DNA from: Rhodobium gokarnense
GTDB taxonomy: Bacteria; Pseudomonadota; Alphaproteobacteria; Rhizobiales; Rhodobiaceae
Direction of reading: 5' to 3'
DNA length: 64,000 bases
Assembly (NCBI RefSeq): GCF_025961475.1
Contig: NZ_JAOQNS010000010.1
Span: forward strand, 1 to 64,000
Shown here: one piece after another, positions 28,183 through 37,214 of the stretch
How positions within the stretch are numbered: the stretch's first letter is position 1
Layout of the letters: the number at the start of each line of letters is the position of its first letter
Notes under the pieces: model-generated
What the model was told of the DNA's origin: nothing
The model's database searches: none
What the model saw: the letters and a program-made list of their open reading frames with translations, nothing else
Translations under genes and position numbers: made by a program

Positions 28183-29195
28183 CGGGTTCCGATCGTCCCG
28201 CCGCCGGTCCCGGCGGCGCCAAGCTCAGGACCTCGGCGATGATCGCCTCGCTGGAGGCGGAGGGCCGTCCGACCGTGTCGGCACCGTTCGGCCATGCGCT
28301 TTGCAGGGTCGCCGCTCGGCGGCAGGAGGTCGTCGGCATGACCGCCGATCTCGGCAAATACACCGACCTTCACGTCTTTGCGGAGGCGTTCCCCGACCGG
28401 TTCTACCAGATGGGCATGGCCGAGCAGCTCCTGTTCAGCGCCGCCTCCGGCATGGCGCGAGAGGGGTTCACGGTCTTTGCCACGACCTATGCCGTCTTCG
28501 CCTCGCGCCGGGCCTACGACTTCATCTGCATGGCGATCGCGGAGGACAATCTCGACGTCAAGATCATCGGCGGGCTGCCGGGCCTGACGTCCGGCTACGG
28601 CCCGAGCCACCAGGCGACGGAAGATCTCGCCATCTTTAGGGGCATGCCGAATCTGACGATCGTCGATCCTTGCGACGCGGTGGAGATGGCGCAGGCAACC
28701 GCGGCCATCGCCGATCACAAGGGGCCCGTCTATATGCGGCTCCTGCGCGGCCGGGTTCCGGATGTCCTCGGCCCTTACGACTACAAATTCGAATTGGGCA
28801 AGGCCAGGCTCCTGCGCGACGGGCGCGACGTGCTGTTCGTTTCTACGGGCATCATGACCATGCGCGCGCTGGACGCGGCTGCGCGGCTCGCCGGCGAGCG
28901 CATCGACTGCGCGGTGCTGCACGTCCCCACCATAAAACCCCTCGACATCGAAACGATCCTGGAGGCCGCGGGCAGAAGCGGCCGGATGGTGGTCGTTGCC
29001 GAAAACCACACCGTCGTCGGCGGCCTCGGCGAAGCGGTCGCGCGGGCACTGCTCTCGTCGGGTGTCGCGCCGACCTTCCGCCATATCGGCCTGCCGGATG
29101 CGTTCCTCGATCCGGGCGCGCTGCCGACGCTGCACGACCGCTACGGCCTCTCGGTCGACAAGGTGTGCGGGGCGGTGAAGGCGTGGCTCGGATGA
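28179..29195 (+). CDS. Transketolase, C-terminal subunit
   Basis: A 338-residue partner with the transketolase pyrimidine-binding and C-terminal domains: 'MTADLGKYTDLHVFAEAFPDRF', 'QMGMAEQLLFSAASGMAREGF' (the Glu that activates ThDP), 'GGLPGLTSGYGPSHQATEDL' and a C-terminal fold ending in 'VVAENHTVVGGLGEAVARAL'. Start overlaps the stop of the N-terminal subunit, so the halves are made in equal amounts. Together they would transfer two-carbon ketol units between sugar phosphates. The true substrate is unknown. Confidence 0.88.
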   Translation: MTGSDRPAAGPGGAKLRTSAMIASLEAEGRPTVSAPFGHALCRVAARRQEVVGMTADLGKYTDLHVFAEAFPDRFYQMGMAEQLLFSAASGMAREGFTVFATTYAVFASRRAYDFICMAIAEDNLDVKIIGGLPGLTSGYGPSHQATEDLAIFRGMPNLTIVDPCDAVEMAQATAAIADHKGPVYMRLLRGRVPDVLGPYDYKFELGKARLLRDGRDVLFVSTGIMTMRALDAAARLAGERIDCAVLHVPTIKPLDIETILEAAGRSGRMVVVAENHTVVGGLGEAVARALLSSGVAPTFRHIGLPDAFLDPGALPTLHDRYGLSVDKVCGAVKAWLG

Positions 29196-29268
29196 GGGCT
29201 CCGATGGTGAACCATGTCCGCCCGAGTGGCCGGAGCGGACTGGCTATCTGGAACTGGATTTGAAATTC

Positions 29269-30174
29269 ATGAGTGATGTGAAGCTGGGCGTAATCGGGCT
29301 GGGATCGATGGGGCTGGGCATGGCGCGCAACGCCATCGCCGCGGGCATCGCCACCAAGGGCTACGATATTTTCCCCGCCGCGCGCGAGGCGTTCGCTGCA
29401 GCCGGCGGAACGCCGGCGGCCTCGGTCGCCGAAACGGCCGCCGATGTCGACGTCCTCATCGTCATGGTGGTCAACGCGGCCCAGGTTCGTGACGCCGTCT
29501 TCGGCCCGGACGGCGCGGCGGCGGCAATGCGCCCCGGCGCCGTCGTCATGGTCTGCTCGACCATCGCCCCGAAGGACGCCCGCGAGATCGGGCGGGACCT
29601 CGCCGAGGCGGGCCTCCTCGTCATCGATACCCCCGTTTCCGGCGGCAAGGTCGGCGCGGAAGCCGGCACCCTGACCCTGATGGCGTCGGGTCCCGAGGCC
29701 GCCTTCGATCTGGCCGCGCCGGTCATTGCGGCCGTGTCGCAGACCGTCTATCGGCTCGGCGACGAGCCCGGTATGGGTTCGACCTACAAGGTCGTGCACC
29801 AACTGGCCGCTGGTGTGCATCTCGCCGTTGCAGCGGAAGTCATGGCCTTTGCCGCCCATGCCGGCTGCGACACGGGTGTCCTTGCCGACATCGTCTCCAA
29901 ATCGGCCGGCCGGTCGTGGATGTTCACCGACCGCGTGCCGCACATGCTGGACGACGACTTCGCGCCGCGCAGCACGGTCGACATTTTCGTCAAGGATCTG
30001 GGTCTGGTCATCGAGACCGGGCACGCCAGCAAGACGCCGCTGCCGCTGGCCGCGGCGGCGCACCAGCTCTTCCTCGCGGCCTCGTCGATGGGCCACGGGC
30101 AGATCGACGATTCCGCCGTCGTCAAGGTCTACGAAAGCGCCACCGGCTCGCCGGTTAAGCGGCGCGAGAACTAG
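29269..30174 (+). CDS. L-threonate dehydrogenase-like 3-hydroxyacid dehydrogenase
   Basis: A 301-residue enzyme of the beta-hydroxyacid dehydrogenase family. The Rossmann motif 'GVIGLGSMGLGMA' lies at 7-19, the substrate loop 'DTPVSGGKVGAEAGTLTLM' at about 120-138 and the catalytic Lys in 'GSTYKVVHQ' near 170. The closest family by feel is L-threonate dehydrogenase (LtnD), which oxidises C4 sugar acids at C2 with NAD. Together with the next gene it suggests processing of a short sugar acid. A TTG start at 29260 is possible, but the ATG at 29269 fits the family. Confidence 0.75.
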   Translation: MSDVKLGVIGLGSMGLGMARNAIAAGIATKGYDIFPAAREAFAAAGGTPAASVAETAADVDVLIVMVVNAAQVRDAVFGPDGAAAAMRPGAVVMVCSTIAPKDAREIGRDLAEAGLLVIDTPVSGGKVGAEAGTLTLMASGPEAAFDLAAPVIAAVSQTVYRLGDEPGMGSTYKVVHQLAAGVHLAVAAEVMAFAAHAGCDTGVLADIVSKSAGRSWMFTDRVPHMLDDDFAPRSTVDIFVKDLGLVIETGHASKTPLPLAAAAHQLFLAASSMGHGQIDDSAVVKVYESATGSPVKRREN

Positions 30175-30183
30175 GGGCGGGCG

Positions 30184-31140
30184 ATGACGACAATCGTATT
30201 CCTCGACCGCGACACCATCGGCCCGTCGGTGACCATCAACCGCCCGGCCTTCGACCATGAATGGATCGAGCACGGCAAGACGCCCGCGGACAAGGTCGCC
30301 GAGCGCCTCAAGGGGGCGACCGTCGCGATCACCAACAAGGCGCCGATCCGCGAGGCCATCCTCGACAGTCTGCCCGACCTGAAGCTGATCGCGATCGCCG
30401 CGACGGGCTATGACTGCGTCGATGTCGCGGCATGCGCCGCGCGCGGGATCACAGTTTCCAACGTGCGCGGCTACGCGCTGAACACCGTTCCCGAGCACAC
30501 CTTCTCGCTGATCCTGGCCTTGCGGCGCTCGCTGATCGGGTTCCGCCAGGACGTCATCGACGGCGAATGGCAGCGATCCGGTCAATTCTGCTTTTTCACC
30601 CACCCGATCAAGGATCTCGCCGGCGCCACCCTCGGCATTTTCGGCGAGGGCGCCTTGGGCCAGTCGGTTGCCGCGCTGGGGCGGGCCTTCGGCATGCGGA
30701 CGCTGTTCGCGGCGCACAAGGGCGTCGAGGGCCTCGGCCCGCTCTACACGCCGTTCGATGAGGTGCTGGAAACCGCGGACGTCATTTCGCTGCATGCGCC
30801 CTTGATGCCGGCGACGCGAAACATGATCGCCATGCCCGAATTCCGGAAGATGAAGAAGAAGCCGCTGATCATCAACACGGCGCGCGGCGGCCTCGTCGAC
30901 GAGGAAGACGTCGTCAGGGCGCTGGAAGAGGGCCTCATCTCCGGCATCGGCTTTGACGTCCTCTCTGTCGAGCCGCCCGTTGCCGACAATCCGCTGCTCC
31001 GGGTGATGGAACGCCCCGACGTCATCGTCACGCCCCATGTGGCATGGTCGAGCGCGGAGGCCATGCAGACCCTTTGGGACCAGGTCGTACGGCACATCGA
31101 GAATTTCCAAGAAGGATCGCCCAGCAACGTCGTGGGCTAA
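30184..31140 (+). CDS. D-2-hydroxyacid dehydrogenase (glycerate/hydroxypyruvate reductase type)
   Basis: A 318-residue NAD-dependent enzyme. The nucleotide-binding motif is 'LGIFGEGALGQSVAALG' near 150-166, followed by the catalytic triad: Arg in 'NTARGGLVDE', Glu in 'VLSVEPP' and His in 'VTPHVAW'. This order is that of D-glycerate dehydrogenase (HprA-like). It could reduce hydroxypyruvate or a related 2-keto acid from the transketolase reactions. It lies 9 bases after the previous gene and 20 before the next, in the same operon. Confidence 0.85.
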   Translation: MTTIVFLDRDTIGPSVTINRPAFDHEWIEHGKTPADKVAERLKGATVAITNKAPIREAILDSLPDLKLIAIAATGYDCVDVAACAARGITVSNVRGYALNTVPEHTFSLILALRRSLIGFRQDVIDGEWQRSGQFCFFTHPIKDLAGATLGIFGEGALGQSVAALGRAFGMRTLFAAHKGVEGLGPLYTPFDEVLETADVISLHAPLMPATRNMIAMPEFRKMKKKPLIINTARGGLVDEEDVVRALEEGLISGIGFDVLSVEPPVADNPLLRVMERPDVIVTPHVAWSSAEAMQTLWDQVVRHIENFQEGSPSNVVG

Positions 31141-31160
31141 CAAGAACAACGGAGCCAACC

Positions 31161-33143
31161 ATGACGGCCACCATGAAAGACATGGCGAATGCCATCCGTT
31201 TCCTGTCGATGGACGCGATCGTTCGTGCCAGCGACGGGCACCCGGGGACGCCCCTCGGCGGGGCCGATATCGCCACGGCGCTGTTTGCCAACCACCTGAA
31301 ATTCGACGCATCGGATCCGACCTGGCCGGACCGGGACCGGTTCGTCCACTCCGCCGGGCACGGGTCGATGCTGCTCTATTCCGTGCTGCACCTGGTCGGC
31401 TATGAGGAGATGGGCATCGAGGAGGTGAAGAACTTCCGGGTGCTGGGCTCCAACACGCCGGGTCATCCCGAGCATCACCCGGAAGCCGGCATCGAGACCA
31501 CCACCGGTCCGCTCGGCCAGGGGATCGCCAATGCCGTCGGCATGGCGGTCGCGGAGCGGGTCCTGAACAACCGCTTCGGCGACGACATCGTCGACCACTA
31601 CACCTACGCCTACACCGGCGACGGCTGCCTGATGGAGGGCATTGCCGCGGAAGTCATTGCGCTCGCCGGTCATCTGAAGCTCGGCAAGCTGATCTTCCTG
31701 TGGGACGACAACCGCATGACCGATGACGGCGTCACCGAACAGACGGTCAGCGAATCCAATGTGGCCCGGTTCGAAAACGCCGGCTGGCACGTGCAGTCGG
31801 TCGACGGTCACGATGCGGAGGCCCTGTCGAACGCGATTGCGGCCGCGAAGGCGGACGACCGGCCGTCGATGATCGCCTGCCGCACCTTCATCGGCTTCGG
31901 CATTCCGCGCATCCAGAACGACCGCGCCGCCCATGGCGGCAAGATCTCCAAAGAGGATACCGATGCGGCGCGGGAAACCCTCTCCTGGCCGCACGCTCCC
32001 TTCGAAATTCCGGCGGATATCCTTGACAGGTGGCGCTATGCCGGCCGCCGGGGCGAGCAGGCGCGAAAGGCCTGGGAGGCCCGCCTGGCGGCGCTGCCCG
32101 AGGCGGAGCGCGCGGAGTTCCGGCGCCTGATGGACGGGCGGCTTCCGGCCGGATGGGACGCGAGCCTCAGGGCGTTCAAGCGGCATGAGGCCGAGGCAGG
32201 CACCGCCCGGGCCGGCATTCGCGCGTCCGGCGAAGTTCTGTCGCTCGTCGCCGACGCCATTCCCGAACTGATCAGCGGTGCGCCGGACCTTGAAGCCGCG
32301 ACCCAGCACAAGCGGCAGCTCGCCCCCTTCACCCGCGACGACCGCGCCGGGCGCTACATCCACTACGGCGTCCGCGAGCACGCCATGGGCGCGATGATGA
32401 ACGGCATGACCGTGCATGGCGGCATCGTTGCCGTCGGCACGACCTTCCTGGTGTTCTCCGACTATATGCGCCACGCCCTGCGCATGGCCGCGCTCATGAA
32501 GATCCCCGGGGTCTTCGTCTTCAGCCACGATTCCATCGGCATCGGCAAGAACGGACCGACGCACCAGCCGGTCGAGACCCTGGCGTCGCTCAGGGCCTAT
32601 CCCAACATGTGGGTCCTGCGGCCGGCCGATGCCGTGGAAATGGCCGAGTGCTGGGAGCTTGCCCTGACCCACCGCGACGGGCCGACGTCGATCATCTGTT
32701 CGCGCCAGCCCCTGGAGCCGGTTCGCACTCAAGATGTCGACGACAATCTCTGCGCCCGCGGTGCCTATGTCCTGTCACCTGCCGAAGGCGGCCGGGCGGT
32801 CGCGACCATCCTTGCCACCGGGTCGGAGGTCGGCGTCGCCCTGAAGGCCCAGGCGCTGCTGCACGGAAAGGGCACGCCGACGGCCATCGTGTCGATGCCG
32901 TCATGGGAGCTGTTCGAGGCCCAGGACGAGGCCTATCGCAGAGAGGTTTTGCCCGACGACACCATCAAGATCGGCGTCGAAGCGGCGGTCCGGCTCGGAT
33001 GGGACCGCTATATCGGGCGCGATGGCGCGTTCTTCGGCATGGCGTCGTTCGGCGCCTCCGGCGATTATCCCGATCTGTTCGAGCATTTCGGCATCACGCC
33101 GCAGGCCGTCGCCGGCGCCGTCGAAGCACGGATAAGTGCCTGA
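31161..33143 (+). CDS. Full-length transketolase, divergent
   Basis: A 660-residue transketolase with all three domains: 'GPLGQGIANAVGMAVAER', the ThDP loop 'GDGCLMEGIAAEVIALAGH' with 'DDNRMTDDG', the catalytic Glu in 'YGVREHAMGAMMNGM', 'HDSIGIGKNGPTHQPVE' and a conserved C-terminal domain. It differs from housekeeping enzymes in the substrate-phosphate region, so it may use an unusual ketose. It is the second transketolase of the operon. GGAG precedes the ATG. The gene ends 21 bases from the convergent LysR gene. Confidence 0.9.
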   Translation: MTATMKDMANAIRFLSMDAIVRASDGHPGTPLGGADIATALFANHLKFDASDPTWPDRDRFVHSAGHGSMLLYSVLHLVGYEEMGIEEVKNFRVLGSNTPGHPEHHPEAGIETTTGPLGQGIANAVGMAVAERVLNNRFGDDIVDHYTYAYTGDGCLMEGIAAEVIALAGHLKLGKLIFLWDDNRMTDDGVTEQTVSESNVARFENAGWHVQSVDGHDAEALSNAIAAAKADDRPSMIACRTFIGFGIPRIQNDRAAHGGKISKEDTDAARETLSWPHAPFEIPADILDRWRYAGRRGEQARKAWEARLAALPEAERAEFRRLMDGRLPAGWDASLRAFKRHEAEAGTARAGIRASGEVLSLVADAIPELISGAPDLEAATQHKRQLAPFTRDDRAGRYIHYGVREHAMGAMMNGMTVHGGIVAVGTTFLVFSDYMRHALRMAALMKIPGVFVFSHDSIGIGKNGPTHQPVETLASLRAYPNMWVLRPADAVEMAECWELALTHRDGPTSIICSRQPLEPVRTQDVDDNLCARGAYVLSPAEGGRAVATILATGSEVGVALKAQALLHGKGTPTAIVSMPSWELFEAQDEAYRREVLPDDTIKIGVEAAVRLGWDRYIGRDGAFFGMASFGASGDYPDLFEHFGITPQAVAGAVEARISA

Positions 33144-33164
33144 CATCTTGAGGGCGCGCGCCTT

Positions 33165-34139
33165 CTAGACAGGTCGCGCCCGCTCCATGTCGACATCGTA
33201 GAAGGACGTGCAGCCAAGGGACGCGAGCAGGTCGAGCTTTTCGTCCTCGTGCTCGGCCGCTTCCTCGCGCAGCCACTCGCAGAAGACGCTGACATAGCGG
33301 CGGTTGAGGTTCCTGTTGGGACAGACGATCCAGTAGGCCGGGAACCGCGCCGCGCCGAGCGCGGGAAACATCGGCACCAAGGTCCCGGCGTGGAGTTCGT
33401 CCATGGCGAGCGTGGCGGTCTCCAGGACGACGCCGGCGCCGTCCTTGGCCGCCTGCAGCGACATCGACGAGCGGTCGAACTTCAGGCCACCGTCGGAGGG
33501 AACGTTCTCGATAGCGTGCCGGTTCAGCCACCACTTCCAGGTCAGGTTGGCCTTGACCGTATGGATGAGGCGGACATCGGACAGCATGGCTTCGGGCGTG
33601 GTGCCGCGCTCCCGGCAGTCTTTCAGGAATGCCGGATTGCAGAGCGGCATGACCATGTCGTTGACGATCGCTTCCGCATAAAGACCCTTCCACCTGCCGA
33701 CCCCGTACCGCACGTCGAGATCGACGTTCTCCTTTTCGAATTCGGTCAGTTCGGGCGTCGCATCCACGTGCAGGTCCCAGAGCGGATTGGCGGCGATGAA
33801 TTTGGCGAAGCGCCGGCCCAGCCAGCGCGCGCCGAAACTGGCCGATACGCGCAGGATGAGCTTGCGGTTTTCGCGCTTGCGGGCGACCTGGCGGCGGGCG
33901 TCGCGCAGGATGGACAGGGCCTCGGTCGCCGCCCCGAAGAGCTGTTCGCCTTCCTCGGTCAGGACCAGACTGCGCTTGACGCGCCGGAACAGCTTCACCC
34001 CCAGCACTTCCTCAAGGCCCTTGAGCTGCTGGCTCACGGCCGACGGGGAGACCGACAGTTCCTGGGCTGCGGTCGTCACGCGCGAGTGCCGCGCGACGGC
34101 CTCGAAATAGACCATGCCATTCAGGCCGATATCGCGCAT
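33165..34139 (-). CDS. LysR-family regulator (GcvA-like)
   Basis: A 324-residue regulator. Its helix-turn-helix is at about 16-40 ('RHSRVTTAAQELSVSPSAVS'), followed by the typical linker helix and an effector domain of the GcvA subgroup (Trp-rich, 'LTWKWWLNRH'). It is divergent from the TRAP transporter operon and convergent with the transketolase operon. LysR proteins of this type usually bind in the shared intergenic region and respond to a pathway metabolite. The similar motifs at 34172 and 27167 are candidate binding sites. Confidence 0.88.
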   Translation of the reverse strand: MRDIGLNGMVYFEAVARHSRVTTAAQELSVSPSAVSQQLKGLEEVLGVKLFRRVKRSLVLTEEGEQLFGAATEALSILRDARRQVARKRENRKLILRVSASFGARWLGRRFAKFIAANPLWDLHVDATPELTEFEKENVDLDVRYGVGRWKGLYAEAIVNDMVMPLCNPAFLKDCRERGTTPEAMLSDVRLIHTVKANLTWKWWLNRHAIENVPSDGGLKFDRSSMSLQAAKDGAGVVLETATLAMDELHAGTLVPMFPALGAARFPAYWIVCPNRNLNRRYVSVFCEWLREEAAEHEDEKLDLLASLGCTSFYDVDMERARPV

Positions 34140-34171
34140 CGCGGCACCTTTTTAAGTTCAGCTTCATAAAT

Positions 34172-34206
34172 GCGTAGCGAATTGTAATTGAGCTAAATTC
34201 TGATTC
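34172..34206. promoter_or_regulatory. Putative LysR site upstream of the TRAP operon
   Basis: Contains the imperfect dyad AATTGAGCTAAATT (34187-34200) in the LysR-TRAP intergenic region, just outside the LysR start. GCGTA...GAGCTAA is shared with 27167-27192. Inferred from position and repetition only. Confidence 0.45.
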
Positions 34207-34296
34207 AAGATTTCATTTCGGCGCTGACAAGAACCCTTCGAGTTCATAAACAAATTTAGCATGGGGCCCGAGGGCTCCATCTAGAGAGGAAAAACG

Positions 34297-35277
34297 ATGA
34301 AGCGAACCCTCATAGCAGCATGCGTTCTGGGCATTTTCGCGGGCGTTTCCGTCGCCTCGGCGGACACGATCACCATCGCGACCAACGGCAAGCCGGCCCA
34401 GCAAAAAGCGATCTCGTCCGTCTTCATGGCCATGCTTATCGAGCAGGCGACGCACGGCAAATACACAGTGAAGGTCGCCCATTCCGCGACCCTCGGCGAC
34501 GACCGCCAGATGCTGAAATCGGTCAAGGCCGGCTCGATCGAGATCACCGTCAATTCGGACGGCGCCGTGGCCGAGATCGTCCCGCAGCTCAATGCGTTCG
34601 GCCTGCCCTATCTGTTCAGTTCGCTGCCGCAGGCCTGGGAAGTGCTGGACGGTCCGACCGGCGACAAGATCGCCGCCCTCCTCGACGACAAGGGCTATGT
34701 CGTTCTTGCCTGGTTCGACAACGGCATCCGCAAGATCACGCACACCTCCAAGCCGATCACCTCTCCCGCCGACATCAAGGGCATGAAGATCCGCACGCCG
34801 CCGTCCCAGGTGACGCTCGATGCGTTCAACGCCATGGGCGCCAATCCGGCTCCGCTGGCATGGTCGGAACTGCCGGCCGCGCTGCAGTCCGGGGTGTTCG
34901 AAGGGCAGGAAAACCCGCTTGCGAACATCTACGGCGCGCGGCTGCACGAACTGACGCCCTATATCGCCCGCTCCAACCACAAATACGAGATGACGCCGGT
35001 GCTGGCTTCCAAGGCCTGGTGGAACTCGCTCTCCGATGCCGACAAGGATGCCATCAAGAGCGCTGCGACCGCGGCGTCCTGGTACGACCGCGGCAGCTTC
35101 GTGATGAAGGACGAGGGACTGGAAGCGACCCTGAAGGCCGAAGGCGCCAAATTCAACGACGTCGACATCGATGCCTTCAAGGAAGCGACCGCCAGCGTCT
35201 ACGACAAGTGGGAAAAGGAAATCGGCAGCATCGTGCCCGAGATCCGCGCGGCCGCTGCGGAAGCCGGCGGCAAGTGA
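34297..35277 (+). CDS. dctP: TRAP transporter solute-binding protein, DctP family
   Basis: A 326-residue periplasmic binding protein with a clear signal peptide (MKRTLIAACVLGIFAGVSVASA). The DctP fold is seen in 'GSIEITVNSDGAVAEIVPQL', in 'IKGMKIRTPPSQVTLDAFNAMGANP', where the Arg normally contacts the ligand carboxylate, and in 'LQSGVFEGQENPLANI'. It delivers a carboxylated substrate, probably a sugar acid given the upstream enzymes, to the DctQM membrane components encoded next. GAGAGGA precedes the ATG. Confidence 0.92.
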   Translation: MKRTLIAACVLGIFAGVSVASADTITIATNGKPAQQKAISSVFMAMLIEQATHGKYTVKVAHSATLGDDRQMLKSVKAGSIEITVNSDGAVAEIVPQLNAFGLPYLFSSLPQAWEVLDGPTGDKIAALLDDKGYVVLAWFDNGIRKITHTSKPITSPADIKGMKIRTPPSQVTLDAFNAMGANPAPLAWSELPAALQSGVFEGQENPLANIYGARLHELTPYIARSNHKYEMTPVLASKAWWNSLSDADKDAIKSAATAASWYDRGSFVMKDEGLEATLKAEGAKFNDVDIDAFKEATASVYDKWEKEIGSIVPEIRAAAAEAGGK

Positions 35278-35291
35278 TATAAGCCACGGGC

Positions 35292-35840
35292 ATGAGAGAG
35301 ATTCTTCGAGCACCGGACGCCGCAGGGCCCCTTGGCCCTGCGGTCATGTGGATCGATACCTCGATCCGGTGGGTGTGCGCGATCATCCTCTGGACCACGT
35401 TCCTGGTCATGTTCCTGCCGACCTTTGCCAACGCCTTCCTTCGCTACACGACGGATGCGAGCATCGTATGGTCGGAGCAGGCCGTCAGGCTGGTGTTCCC
35501 GTGGTTCATCCTCGGCGGCGCGGTCATCGCGGCGCAGCACAATCGGCATATCGGCGTATCGGTCCTGACGAACCTGCTCGGGCGGGGCAACCTCCGGCGG
35601 CTGCAGATCGTCGTGCAGCTCATCATTCTGGGCGCCTGTGCCGTCGTCTTCGACTTTGCCGTCGACGTCGTTCTCAGCGACGACAGCATGTACACGTTGA
35701 TCGGCATCAAGCAGTCCTGGAGCTATCTGGCGCTCATCGTCGGCTACGTGTTCCTGGCCTTGACCTGCCTGACCAATATCTACCGGCTCGTCACCGACCC
35801 GGCCTACAGTGAAAAAATAAAGACCAGCACGGTTTCCTGA
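35292..35840 (+). CDS. dctQ: TRAP transporter small permease, DctQ family
   Basis: A 182-residue membrane protein with four predicted hydrophobic segments (about 25-50, 65-90, 105-130, 145-165) and the DctQ signature 'WSEQAVRLVFPWFILGGAVIAAQHNRHI'. It begins 14 bases after the binding-protein gene and forms the small subunit of the sodium-driven carboxylate importer. Confidence 0.9.
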   Translation: MREILRAPDAAGPLGPAVMWIDTSIRWVCAIILWTTFLVMFLPTFANAFLRYTTDASIVWSEQAVRLVFPWFILGGAVIAAQHNRHIGVSVLTNLLGRGNLRRLQIVVQLIILGACAVVFDFAVDVVLSDDSMYTLIGIKQSWSYLALIVGYVFLALTCLTNIYRLVTDPAYSEKIKTSTVS

Positions 35841-35919
35841 CTGTCGCGCCCGCGGCTCGCCACGGGCCTTGCGATCGAGACAGCATGAAGCCAGTTCGCC
35901 GGCGACTAGGGAGCATGCG

Positions 35920-37188
35920 ATGTCGATCTATGCCGGATTGTATTTTCTGGTCCTTCTCTTCCTGTCGGTCCCGGTGGCTCACGCCCTGTTCATTGCCGCT
36001 TCGGCCGGCATGGTGACGATCGGCAAGAGCTACATGCTCGGGCAGACGATCATCTCGCTCTACGATCCGACGCAGAGCTTCCCGATGATCGCCATTCCCT
36101 TTTTCATCCTCGCCGGTGACCTGATGATGTCGGGCCGCTTCGGCGACTACCTGATCAAGTTTTCCAAGCTCGTCGTCGGCCACCTCAAGGGCGGCCTGGC
36201 GCAGGTCAGCGTGTTGGGATCCCTGCTTTTCGGCGGCGTTTCCGGGTCCGCCGTCGCCGATGCCTCGGCATTGGGCAACGCCATCATCCCGGTCCAGAAG
36301 AAGGAAGGCTATCCGCCCGGCTATCCGGCGGCGGTCAACGCGGCGTCGTCGACGATCTCGGTCCTGATCCCGCCCTCCATCCCGCTGATCCTCTACGGCC
36401 TCGTTGCGGAAGTCTCGATCCCGAAACTCTTCATCGCGGGCATCCTGCCGGGCATCCTGCTCGCGGTGTCGATCTTCCTGATCTGTTTCGTCATCAACTC
36501 GCGCAAGGATCTGCCGCGCTCGCCGCTGCCCGGCGGCTTCAAGACATTCCGACAGGACATCTTCAAGGCCTTCCCGGCGATGCTGATGCCCGTCCTGATC
36601 ATCGTCCTGGCCCGCGGCGGCGTCGTCACGCCGACCGAAATCAGCGTCTTTGCGGTCGCCTATGCCCTGTTCGTCGGCATCTTCATCTATCGCGACCTGA
36701 CCGTCGCCATCATCCTGCGCTGCATTCTGACCTCGGGCATGATGACGGGCGTGATCATGCTGGTGATCATGGGATCCGGCGTCCTGCAATGGATCCTGTC
36801 CGCCGAAAGCGTGCCGGAGAACCTGTCGGCGTGGATATTGAGTGCGCTGCAGTCGAAATGGCTGATCATCATCGCCATGAACGTTCTGCTGATCGTGATC
36901 GGGACGTTCCTCGACCTGCCGGCCGCCGTCCTGCTCCTTGCGCCGATCTTCATCGGTGTCGCCGGCGAGATCGGGCTCGACCCCATCCAGCTCGGCGTCA
37001 TGATGGTCGTCAACCTGGCGATCGGGCTCTACACGCCGCCCGTGGGAACGACCCTGTTCGTGTCGATCTCCATCGAACGCGTCAGCATGGGCAAGGCCGT
37101 CATGGAACTGCTGCCGTTCTACCTCGCCGCCATCGTGATCCTGGCGCTGGTCAGCTTCGTTCCGGCAATCACGAGCGTTCTGTTGTAG
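35920..37188 (+). CDS. dctM: TRAP transporter large permease, DctM family
   Basis: A 422-residue membrane protein with about twelve hydrophobic segments and DctM signatures: 'PMIAIPFFILAGDLMMSGRF', 'LLFGGVSGSAVADASALG' and 'IPPSIPLILYGLVAEVSIPKLF'. It is the ion-coupled transport subunit of the TRAP system. The start at 35920 follows CTAGGGAG and removes an upstream in-frame extension. It ends the operon; the next gene is convergent. Confidence 0.92.
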   Translation: MSIYAGLYFLVLLFLSVPVAHALFIAASAGMVTIGKSYMLGQTIISLYDPTQSFPMIAIPFFILAGDLMMSGRFGDYLIKFSKLVVGHLKGGLAQVSVLGSLLFGGVSGSAVADASALGNAIIPVQKKEGYPPGYPAAVNAASSTISVLIPPSIPLILYGLVAEVSIPKLFIAGILPGILLAVSIFLICFVINSRKDLPRSPLPGGFKTFRQDIFKAFPAMLMPVLIIVLARGGVVTPTEISVFAVAYALFVGIFIYRDLTVAIILRCILTSGMMTGVIMLVIMGSGVLQWILSAESVPENLSAWILSALQSKWLIIIAMNVLLIVIGTFLDLPAAVLLLAPIFIGVAGEIGLDPIQLGVMMVVNLAIGLYTPPVGTTLFVSISIERVSMGKAVMELLPFYLAAIVILALVSFVPAITSVLL

Positions 37189-37214
37189 GCCGGGTAGGCG
37201 ACGACCGCGACCGG

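Noticed and set aside
28852-31311. Long open frame of about 800 codons on the minus strand
   Set aside because: It is antisense to two well-supported dehydrogenase genes. The protein is low-complexity Arg/Gly/Ala/Asp-rich, as expected from GC-biased codons read backwards.
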